A DNA stretch of 15,058 nt from JBCDHN01 sp964351855 (GTDB lineage Bacteria; Verrucomicrobiota; Verrucomicrobiia; Verrucomicrobiales; DEV007): contig CAYGQD010000180.1 of the NCBI GenBank assembly GCA_964351855.1, forward strand, positions 1 through 15,058, written 5' to 3'. The position numbers were made by a program, and so were the translations under genes. How positions within the stretch are numbered: the first letter of the stretch is position 1; every line of letters starts with the position of its first letter. Positions 1-7,900 of this stretch are shown here, piece after piece. The notes beneath the pieces are model-generated. The model made no database searches. It was not told where the DNA came from and worked only from the letters and a program-made list of their open reading frames with translations.

Positions 1-1214
1 GCTGGGTTCCAGCTTCCCGTCTTGGCTTCCCAGTCGCAAAAACAAGGCGTCCAGGGAATTCACGTCCAGCGTCATCTCCCAACCGTCTTCGCCTCCCATG
101 CGGGCCTCGGAAATCGTCACGTCGCCGGGGAAGACATCGCCATCGCGAGTGAAGACCGTCGGGACCAGGTTTCGACCGGCGCCTCCTCGGACCGCCGCGA
201 CTTCCTCCCACGCCACCGAGACGGGNNNNNNNNNNAGACGGGACCGAAGCGCGTTTCCACGGAAACATCCGGGCTTTGCGCCGACGGCGTCACCGTTCCT
301 TGCAATTGGTTGTCGGTCGTCATCCACAAGAGATCTTCGCCCCCGCGAAGCGCATCTTTCCGTTCCAGAAACCGATTCAGCCCCACCAGGATTTCCGGCG
401 CGAACGGTTCTTCGATAGGGATGCGCGAGGGCGAAATCTGAAAGTTGGCGATGGTGGGTCCATCGCTCAGATCCGGCAGGCCTGGCTTGACCAGTCCTCG
501 ACGCTGATAGACCGGCTCGAACAACTCTGGAATCGTCGCGAAATTCGTCACCGTCCGTTGTCCGGTCCAGTAGAGCAGGGCCACGGTTTCTCCCGGTGGA
601 ATCGCGAGCTGATACTGGAGTTCGATTTGGCGATTTCCGTTTCCGCCCCGCAGATTTGGGCGAATCGCGCCCTGGTCATCACCGAAGAGGTAAAAGAGAT
701 CGCTCGCGCCATCGATCGGGTTGAACTTCAGCAGCATCCCTGTGTCTTTCGGCGTGAGACGCTCGCCCAAAACCTGGGCGGTATTGGCATAGATGTCCTG
801 CCAGACGTGGTTGAAATCCGTGCGAACTTCGACCGGAACCTGCAGGACGTCATCCGACCGTAGATTCGTAATGGAATCCAGGTGACGAACGGCGCTGCGC
901 TTTTGATCCAGCCAGACGTCCCTTCGCACCTTCATTTCCGGCCAACGCCCCTCAAACGCGAAGCGAGTTTCATCGAGTCGATAAGCAGCCGAAGCTTCAA
1001 AATTCACTCCACCAATGGAAAGCTGATTCGCGGACTGAAACACGTTCGCCCCCATCGTGTAGAACGAACCCGCCCCCGTCAGTTGCCAGTAAAACCCCAG
1101 ATCATCCTTCACCGGCTCAAACCGATTCGGAATCTTCTCGAGCCGCTCCCACTCTTCCCCGCTCGCGGCGTGCGCCAGGGCGAAGCATAGGACAATGGGG
1201 GCGAGACGATACAT
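1..1214 (-). CDS. Secreted orphan protein with C-terminal beta-repeat units, partial and crossed by an assembly gap
   Basis: The gene starts at the ATG at 1212-1214 on the minus strand and runs off the left edge. Residues 1-19 are a signal peptide (hydrophobic core APIVLCFALA, cleavage near AASG-E), so the product is exported. I do not recognise the main body (residues about 25-270). From about residue 295 I see what look like beta-rich units ending in 'ETRFGPVSVAWEEV'; after the gap comes 'RDGDVFPGDVTI'. This resembles the GD-x-L-x-G plus T-x-x-G-x-L-x-I-x-W-x-x-V pattern of small beta modules in planctomycete/verrucomicrobial exported proteins. The 10 Ns at 226-235 shift the naive frame and create a false stop at 117. 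Merging the duplicated AGACGGG on each side of the Ns restores one open frame to position 1. Function unknown; the coding call and signal peptide are solid. Confidence 0.8.
226..235. other. Assembly gap (10 N) between overlapping contig ends
   Basis: Ten Ns separate AGACGGG (219-225) from an identical AGACGGG (236-242). The coding frame of the surrounding minus-strand gene is broken by the Ns, but becomes continuous if the Ns and one 7-base copy are removed. The gap is therefore probably an unmerged contig overlap rather than missing sequence. Confidence 0.85.
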
Positions 1215-1330
1215 GGAAGGTGAACTTTACGCACAAGAACCAAGGCGTCGTAGCGGAAATTGCGCGAAAAACCGGATTTCGGCGATGCGAAAGCCCCAAG
1301 TCTGAGGTTTGCAAATGAACCTGACAGATA

Positions 1331-1459
1331 TTAGTTCTACTTTGTTAAAGTCGTCGAGATCACGTAGATAAGGGTCCGCACCCGCTGCGAAGCCTCTGGA
1401 ACGGGGTCTCTGCGGCGGATACGGAGATCCTTTTCTACATTTGAACAAAGTAGAATTAG
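1331..1459. repeat. Inverted-repeat (REP/MITE-like) element upstream of the mutarotase gene
   Basis: The ends are imperfect inverted repeats: TTAGTTCTACTTTGTT at 1331-1346 pairs with AACAAAGTAGAATTAG at 1444-1459 (14 of 16 positions). The right end also folds on itself: TTCTAC (1433-1438), one bulged A, TTTG (1440-1443), a two-base loop and CAAAGTAGAA (1446-1455). The 12-mer TTCTACTTTGTT is thus present at 1335-1346 (+) and 1444-1455 (-), with a near copy at 1433-1443. The motif GAACAAAG recurs at 1443-1450 and 1462-1469, just outside the right end. The element contains no gene. It could be a small non-autonomous mobile or REP-type element, or a regulatory hairpin belonging to the downstream gene. 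Confidence 0.6.
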
Positions 1460-1468
1460 AGGAACAAA

Positions 1469-2380
1469 GTGACCCCAGACCATGAAATTGCCGCTCTCAA
1501 CGCTCGATTTCCCCTGACGGAAACCGGAGCGGCACGTTTTGAGGCTGGCCAGAACGCGTTTCCCAGGATTCGGGTCCAGTCAGATTTGGCCACGGCGGAA
1601 ATCTACCTCCACGGGGCCCACGTCACCGCGTTTCAACCGGCAGACCAGGAACCGGTGATTTGGCTGAGCCCGAAGGCGAGTTTCGAGAAACGGAACGCTA
1701 TTCGAGGCGGAATTCCACTCTGCTGGCCCTGGTTTGGCGATCATCCGGATGATCCAACGCAGGCGGCTCACGGCTTCGCCCGAAACGCGGCTTGGGAAGT
1801 CGATCGCCTTTCTCAAGATTCCGAGGGAGCCATCACGATCGAGTTTCGCCTCCCGGAAATCGCGATTCAGCCCCCTTACACCTCGATCGTGGAAGTTCGT
1901 CTCTCCGTCCGCGTGGCGCGTGAACTCACCCTGGAATTGACCACTCGGAATCGCTCGGCAACCCCTGCCACCATCTCCGAAGCGCTCCACACCTATCTTC
2001 ACGTCGGTGCCATCGATTCCACCCGGGTCGAAGGTCTCGACGGCGTCTCTTACCTGGACAAGCTGGACGGCTATCAGCAAAAGCAGCAACATGGCGAAAT
2101 CCATTTCTCCGGCCCTGTTGATCGCCTCTATGAGGACACTCGTCGCGAAGTTCTGGTCCATGACGAAGCCCTTGCCCGAACCCTCTGCATCGGCAAGTCC
2201 AACTCCGCCGCTACCGTCGTTTGGAACCCGTGGGAGGAAGGCTCAACCAAGCTGGCAGACATGCCCGACGACGGCTATCGCACCATGCTCTGTGTGGAGG
2301 CCGCCAACGCTGGAAAACATCGCGTTTCTCTCGCACCAGGTTCCAGTCACTCCATCGGAACCAGCGTTTCGATCCAGTAG
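1469..2380 (+). CDS. D-hexose-6-phosphate mutarotase (aldose 1-epimerase superfamily)
   Basis: The 303-residue product matches the YeaD-type mutarotase family in length and motifs. These enzymes interconvert the alpha and beta anomers of glucose-6-phosphate and related hexose-6-phosphates in the cytoplasm. Visible landmarks: 'WLSPKASF' near residue 65, 'RGGIPLCWPWFG' at 79-90, 'HGFAR' at 101-105 (H101, probable catalytic acid), 'EALHTYLHVG' at 171-180 (H174), and 'CVEAAN' at 275-280 (E277, probable catalytic base). There is no signal peptide. The start is GTG at 1469 with AGAGGA at 1457-1462 as ribosome binding site; the ATG at 1482 is out of frame. The RBS and first codons abut the inverted-repeat element at 1331-1459, so the first four residues (MTPD) may not be ancestral. 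The gene converges with the sodium channel gene, the stops being 6 bases apart. Confidence 0.9.
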   Translation: MTPDHEIAALNARFPLTETGAARFEAGQNAFPRIRVQSDLATAEIYLHGAHVTAFQPADQEPVIWLSPKASFEKRNAIRGGIPLCWPWFGDHPDDPTQAAHGFARNAAWEVDRLSQDSEGAITIEFRLPEIAIQPPYTSIVEVRLSVRVARELTLELTTRNRSATPATISEALHTYLHVGAIDSTRVEGLDGVSYLDKLDGYQQKQQHGEIHFSGPVDRLYEDTRREVLVHDEALARTLCIGKSNSAATVVWNPWEEGSTKLADMPDDGYRTMLCVEAANAGKHRVSLAPGSSHSIGTSVSIQ

Positions 2381-2386
2381 TCGGCT

Positions 2387-3211
2387 TTACTGATCGAGCT
2401 GTTTCCGCAATTTCGCCAAATCCTGTTCGATCCGCACCAGAATTTCGACAGACTCCAGGTTCGCCCCCTCGGGATCAGGCAACATCGAGAGTTCCTGCAT
2501 CGTGGAGACGACGATCCCGATGAAGAGGTTCAGGATCGTAAACGTGGCAATCATGATGAAGGGGACGAAAAAGCCCCAAGCCCAAGGATGCGTCTCCATC
2601 ACCGGACGGACGATCCCCATCGACCAGCTTTCCAGAGTCATGATTTGAAAGAGGGTGTAGAGGCTTTTGCCGATCGAGCCAAACCAATCCGGAAAGGTCT
2701 CGCCAAAGAAGCCGACCGCCATGACCGCCGCAGCATAGAAGAAAATGGCCATGACCGCGACCACGCCCCCCAGACCGGGAATCGCATGAATGAAGGCGGC
2801 GACGACTTTCCGCAGACTGGGGACGACGGTGAGGACGCGCAGCACCCGGAGCACCCGCAGGGTCCGCAAGACGGAGAGGGAGCCATTGCCGGGAATCAGG
2901 GCAATGCCGACGACCAGGAAGTCGAAAATGTTCCAGCCGCTGCGGAAAAAGTGCTGCCGATACGCCAACAACTTGATGATCAGCTCCACCACGAAAATGG
3001 AGAGACAGATGTGATCGATGACTTTCCAGAGTGGAGCGAGCGATGGAGTCAGCGTGGGATCGATGTAAAGCCCGAGGACGACGGAGTTGACCAGAATGGT
3101 GATCAGAATGACGCGCTGGATCGCCGGTGATTCCACCCACTCGGCGAGTTTGAGGCGCCATTGGGGGATGTTCGGCTGTTCCTGAAGGAGGTGAAGGTCG
3201 TCGGCACTCAT
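2387..3211 (-). CDS. Voltage-gated sodium channel, NaChBac (BacNaV) type
   Basis: The 274-residue inner-membrane protein has the single-domain six-helix plan of homotetrameric bacterial sodium channels. S1 is about residues 32-50, S2 62-84, S3 92-107, S4 113-130, S5 144-170, the pore helix 177-192 and S6 212-238. S4 carries arginines every third residue (R116, R119, R122, R125), followed by 'PSLRKV'. The selectivity filter is 'TLESWS' at 192-197; NaChBac-type channels have TLESWAS-like filters in which the Glu coordinates Na+. The C-terminal tail (about 252-272) is a short heptad helix, as in the BacNaV assembly coiled coil. Length and filter make the family call firm; gating and ion selectivity are inferred. 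No strong Shine-Dalgarno is seen before the ATG at 3209-3211. It lies convergent to the mutarotase gene and in the same direction as the phosphoesterase upstream, 74 bases away. Confidence 0.93.
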   Translation of the reverse strand: MSADDLHLLQEQPNIPQWRLKLAEWVESPAIQRVILITILVNSVVLGLYIDPTLTPSLAPLWKVIDHICLSIFVVELIIKLLAYRQHFFRSGWNIFDFLVVGIALIPGNGSLSVLRTLRVLRVLRVLTVVPSLRKVVAAFIHAIPGLGGVVAVMAIFFYAAAVMAVGFFGETFPDWFGSIGKSLYTLFQIMTLESWSMGIVRPVMETHPWAWGFFVPFIMIATFTILNLFIGIVVSTMQELSMLPDPEGANLESVEILVRIEQDLAKLRKQLDQ

Positions 3212-3285
3212 GCGGGCATTCTCAATAGGGAAGTTGTCCCAAAGCTCAAGGAAATCGCAGTGAGATTTTTCGGACTTCGCGCCGC

Positions 3286-3852
3286 TTAATCCGCCTCGAA
3301 GTCGTGATGATCCCGCACTTCAATCGGCCGCTGCGCCATCCAATCCGCGAGCGCGTCCAAGCTGAGCGGCGCGTAATCGTGGCAATCAACCCCGACGTCG
3401 ATGATCTTCCCGCCCGGGTCCGGGAGATTCCCGTGACAGTGGCCGTGCAACATCCAGGAGCCGCGATGATTTCCGTTCCAGACCAGAAACGGATAATGGC
3501 AAAGAACGATCTTTTGCTTCACGCGCGACCCGAGATCGACTTTCAACTCGTGATAATCCAGCACCTTGATCCAGCGAGGATTGGTCAGGACTTCCTTGCG
3601 ATCGTGATTGCCCCTGATGAGCCATTTTTGCCCGTTGAGGCGCTGGAGGATTCCGTCGATCAACGGACCGTCCTTGTTCCCCCACGAAAGCGCGAAGTCT
3701 CCCAAGTGATAAACAACGTCACCCGGCCCCACGCGTTCGTTCCATCGCGCAATAATCGTCTCCGACATCTCTTCAAGCGAGGCGAACGGACGCGAAGAGA
3801 GTTTCACGATGTTCCGGTGATGAAAATGGGTGTCTGCGGTGAACCAGATCAT
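3286..3852 (-). CDS. Calcineurin-like metallophosphoesterase
   Basis: The 188-residue cytoplasmic protein has the complete dinuclear-metal signature of the calcineurin-like phosphoesterase superfamily: D7-x-H9 ('FTADTHF'), GD at 51-52 ('HLGDF'), GNHD at 81-84, H119 ('LCHYPF') and GHCH at 137-140. The N-terminal 'FTADTHFHHRNIV' followed by 'RPF' is typical of the small stand-alone subfamily found in many bacteria and phages. The substrate cannot be told from sequence; nucleotides, phosphodiesters or RNA ends are all possible. The start ATG at 3850-3852 has AAGG about 7 bases upstream on the minus strand. It is divergent from the voltage-sensor-like gene and 74 bases upstream of the sodium channel gene, so the two minus-strand genes could be co-transcribed. 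Confidence 0.9.
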   Translation of the reverse strand: MIWFTADTHFHHRNIVKLSSRPFASLEEMSETIIARWNERVGPGDVVYHLGDFALSWGNKDGPLIDGILQRLNGQKWLIRGNHDRKEVLTNPRWIKVLDYHELKVDLGSRVKQKIVLCHYPFLVWNGNHRGSWMLHGHCHGNLPDPGGKIIDVGVDCHDYAPLSLDALADWMAQRPIEVRDHHDFEAD

Positions 3853-3949
3853 CGTTCAACCTTGGGTCGAACCGGTCGGGAAGAAACGGAAAACTGGAGA
3901 ATCGGCCAGAGCTTGCCTCAGATGGGGTTCAGAGTATCATCGCTGGGGA

Positions 3950-4900
3950 GTGCCCGCCGATCTTCAATCCCCATCCCACCACCCGCCGGTGCACTGGCGC
4001 GATAAAGTGATGTTTTTCGTAGCGGGAACTCTCCTGGTCTCGCTCGCAACCATCTTACCCCATGGCTCAACCTCGGACCGGATCACGGAATATCTTCTCG
4101 GAACGCATTGGTTTTGGCCCGATACCATCCTGGGGCTTTACGGCATCATTTTGATCGAGGGAATCGTGGGAATGACCCAAGCGCCCGATGGCCGATTGCG
4201 CGGCTTCAAGCGGTTCCTTCTCGTGGCCCTGATCCCGCCCCTGCGCATGGCATTTTCTCCCGCTCGCCCCAATCATTACGTCTGGTATCCGAAACGGGGC
4301 AAGCTACCCGTCGGCAAAGACAGCGCCAGCAAGGTCGAGCTCAGTCTCGCCGTTCCCATGCTGCTGCTGACCCTGGCGATCCTTCCGATTTTCGCGGTAG
4401 AGCTGATTTTCACCAAACAGATTGAGGCAAATCCCTCGCTCGAAGTCGCCTTGCACGCCATCACCGCCATGATCTGGCTGGCGTTTGCCCTGGAATTTTG
4501 CCTCTTGCTTGGCGTCGCGGAGAACAAGCTCGATTTCTGCCGCCGCCACTGGGTCAACATCGTCATCATCATCTTGCCACTCGTCGCGTTTCTGCGGATT
4601 CTGCGCCTGACCCGGCTGGCGAAGGTCGTCCGCGCGGGAAAGATGCTGCGGATGTACCGGCTCCGGGGGATTTATGTGAGGGCCCTCCGGGTCGCGGTCT
4701 TGCTGAATTTGGTCGATCGACTGATGCAACGCAATCCCCGCCGCTATCTGGAAGGGCTGGAGCTGAAGATCGCGGAACGGGAAGAGGAATTGGCCGAACT
4801 CCAGGAGAAAGCCGAGCAGTTTCGGAAACGGATTGCGGAATTAGAGTTGGAAGAAGCCCGCGATCTCGCGACGAAAGCAGAGGAGGGATCGCTTCCTTAA
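3950..4900 (+). CDS. Membrane protein with S4-like voltage-sensor helix and C-terminal coiled coil, no visible pore
   Basis: Numbering is from the GTG at 3950. Hydrophobic helices lie at about residues 20-36, 59-75, 88-100 (short), 132-152, 168-190 and 200-214. The last continues into a striking basic helix in which Arg or Lys occurs every third residue eight times (216, 219, 222, 225, 228, 231, 234, 237). This is the hallmark of an S4 voltage sensor. The preceding helix contains 'ALEF', resembling the acidic S2 site, and 'RHWVNIVIIILP' aligns by eye with the W-N-I-x-D start of S3, but the usual Asp is absent. No TVGYG or LESW filter follows. Instead residues about 264-305 form a Glu/Leu-rich coiled coil. 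A VSD followed directly by a coiled coil recalls Hv1 proton channels. The start is uncertain: the frame is open from GTG 3830, which would overlap the divergent phosphoesterase; GTG 3950, GTG 3989 and ATG 4010 are alternatives. Confidence 0.75.
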   Translation: MPADLQSPSHHPPVHWRDKVMFFVAGTLLVSLATILPHGSTSDRITEYLLGTHWFWPDTILGLYGIILIEGIVGMTQAPDGRLRGFKRFLLVALIPPLRMAFSPARPNHYVWYPKRGKLPVGKDSASKVELSLAVPMLLLTLAILPIFAVELIFTKQIEANPSLEVALHAITAMIWLAFALEFCLLLGVAENKLDFCRRHWVNIVIIILPLVAFLRILRLTRLAKVVRAGKMLRMYRLRGIYVRALRVAVLLNLVDRLMQRNPRRYLEGLELKIAEREEELAELQEKAEQFRKRIAELELEEARDLATKAEEGSLP

Positions 4901-4978
4901 ATGGCCATGGATTTCGGCGGTTTCTGAACCCTGAGAATTCGTATTGGGCGATTGACTGAAATCTGCTAGAAATGACTG

Positions 4979-7900
4979 ATGAAGCGATCAAAGTCGATTC
5001 TCTTGGTTGTCTTGCTTCTGCAGTTTTGTGAAGTCGGCTCAGGCCAGGAACCGTCCCTGAAAGAGCATTTGCGCAAAGCGCTTCTTGAAAGGTGGAATCG
5101 CTACGAAAATCTGGGCGGAAACGAAGACCGGCTGCGACAGTTCCGCCAACTCTGTGAAGGGATGGAAACGATCCCGGAACTCTCCCTCGTCGCATTGGCT
5201 TCTCGCTATGTTGCTCCTTCGGCTTGGGAAGCGGATTCACCCACAGAATCGTGGAAGGACCTGGCCGGTTCGCTCGATCGGTTGCTTCAAGACGACGATC
5301 CTCAATCGTTTCAGATGGCTCTAAACTATCTGGAACATCAAAGGATTGAGTTGCTCTCTTTTCCTGAACTGATTGGTAAGGCGGCGTTCGAGGCAGGAGT
5401 TCCGGACGACGAAGTGAGTGCATTGTTTGAGCGCATGAACTTCTGGCAGAAACGACATCATCAGACTCGAACGGAATTTGCAGACGCGGAGGTGCTGTGG
5501 AGCGTCTATCAGGCTGCTCCGGAGAGGATCATTGAGGTCGCATTTCGATCGCGCCCAAATGAACGATTGGCCCTTGGGGAGCGGGAGGTTGATTGGATAT
5601 TGGATGCATTGGTTGCCAGAGAACTGAGCTGGGCGCCCATTCTCCACCATGCTGACGTTGAGTTGGAGGAGAAGGGAACGGTCTTCCATGTTCCATGGAT
5701 CGTTCGCCTCTTGGCTCGTGCCGCAGGAAGCGAGAACTCGCTTGCGTTCACAGAGACGGAAGTTCTTTACCAGAGCGTTGTTCGGAGTGGAACGTTTAGC
5801 CGAGAAAGCAAAGAACAATTATTCGCCCGCATCTGGGAGAATTTCACTCTGGAAAAGGGTGGTCACCAAAAGATGTTCCTTGTGTCGATTGGCATCCTGG
5901 TGCCTGAGGCCCGCAAGGCCATGGAGCACAGTCTTGCTACGTTTTTAAAACAATCGCCCAATGATCAACGCAATCAGGAATTCGAGGCTCTGGCTCTGGT
6001 GATGGCTGACGCGAACATCACTTCCGATTTTCTATCCAGCCAATTGGCGACCGCTCTGGTTGATCGGGCAGCCAGAGAACAGCTCGACGAATCCTTCCAT
6101 GCTCTCTTCAGTGTGTTTTCTGACAAACTCGAGATCGCCCCGAATTGGTTTAACCTCTTTATTCAAAAAGGCTATTTCAAAGCAGCAGAGAAGGTATTGG
6201 TGAGCGCCCCGACGAAGAGCTTCCCACTGCGCCTGCGAACGAAGGAAGACGCTGAAGACCTGTTGACCGAAGGAATCCCCTCCTTCTTGGCGCATGCGAC
6301 CGTGGAGGAGCAATATATTGCGCTAGGTCAGTTCTTGTTGATCTTCAGCCTGGGCGATTTCTGGAGCCGCCTTGATGAGGAATTCGCCACATTGAAGGAG
6401 CAACACTTGTCGTTGGCAATCGAAACATTAGGTGCGGTCGAAGATATTGATGAAGCCGTTCTCGAACAGTGTTTGCGAGTGATTGACGATAGAAAATTTC
6501 ACGTTCAACGCGTAGAGCCCCTCTATACAAAGTGGCGTTCCAGGCAAAACCTTGAGAAAATCCTCTTCAGGATCAAGCGTGAAGAGGATGCTCTTTCCAG
6601 CGAAAAAATGGACGTATGGAGTCAATATTTCAAGCATTTCCCAACCAACGTTGACGTAGAACGGCTCAACGTAGAAATCGGGAGTCTGCTAAGAGCAGAA
6701 AAGGATCGTGATCATGCTCGCAGGATTAAGACGCTTTGCGAGCTTCTAGGCGTCAGTAAATACCAGGCTGTCCCTGCACTGACCAGCTGGGTTTTGGTGA
6801 AGTGTTCTCTCCTCGGCGAACCCGAGCGTGGACTTACCTGGATGCAAGAGCATTTGACGCTCGACGTCTCGGCACAAGATCAGAAAGGAAGCCTTTATCA
6901 TAATGCGATCGAAGAAGCCCTTGAATCCTTTGCGACGACCCGGGATTCGGGCCTTTCCCTGGTTCGTTTTTTGGCAAGTCTGACAACGCTCGATGAGTAT
7001 CGGACTCAAATTTGGCTGGGTGGTGTGGCCTCGACGAATTTGTCCCGGATTAGGAGGGCTTTAAGTCATCGGAACAATGACTATCACCTTGATGAAGTGG
7101 CGAGCGTCTGGGCAGATGTGTTGGAGGAATTCCCTTCCGGTCGATGGCTGGCCCATCTGCTGATCCCAAAAATGCTTCATTTCATGAACGATCAGGGCCA
7201 AATGGACGATAGCTCGACTCGGGAACTGGCTCAGATTGATTTGCCGAAAGAGCTTCGGGTGATCTTGAATGACATTCATGACAAGCGCATCGATTTCGCT
7301 GATCTGGAGCCTGATTTTGAGAACATTCCATTCGGGGTGCAGCAGTTTTTCAGCTTGCACCTCTTAAATGGTTTCACCTTTCGGAATTTGGAAAACAGCT
7401 CGCTCGAATCACGCTATCAAATCGGTGTCTGGATTGGTGAAAAACTGATGGAACGCGTGGAAAATGTTGAGCGCCTGGAGAAGGAGCGCAGCATTCCCAT
7501 TCATCAGTATTACGAAGCATTAAAACTGCTGTCGAATGAGGAGCCACCCACTGATCAAATGGTTCGCCGGGTAGAAGCGTTGCTTTTTCAGATGCAGGAA
7601 ATTCGGCTTGCGGCTGAAAAGGAAGATCTGAGCCATACTCTCGAATGGCATCGGGATAATCTTGCGGCCTGGCAGGTCCGGATTAGCCTCAACTTACCCA
7701 AGATTCCTGATGATCTACAAAGAGCCGAGATCGTACAGGGTCGAAAACATGTTTCCCTGACTCGGCAGTTTTCAATCCTGATTCTCGCCGGAAGAAACGA
7801 CTTAGCGACTCAATTGCTTATGGAACGGAGCGATGAGTTCGATTTTAGCAAGTTGACGGGCGGGAACCATTTTACGGACAAACAGTGGCGGCAAATCGAG

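Noticed and set aside
117..225. Minus-strand continuation through the Ns ending at 117
   Set aside because: It is an artefact of the 10-N spacer; the coherent protein sequence lies in another frame once the 7-base overlap is merged.
2588..3130. Plus-strand open frame opposite the sodium channel
   Set aside because: It is a shadow frame rich in D, E, H, P and R over a gene with clear channel motifs on the other strand.
4569..5423. Long minus-strand open frame over the junction of the voltage-sensor and giant-protein genes
   Set aside because: It spans two well-supported plus-strand genes; composition is Ser/Pro/Arg-rich with no motifs.
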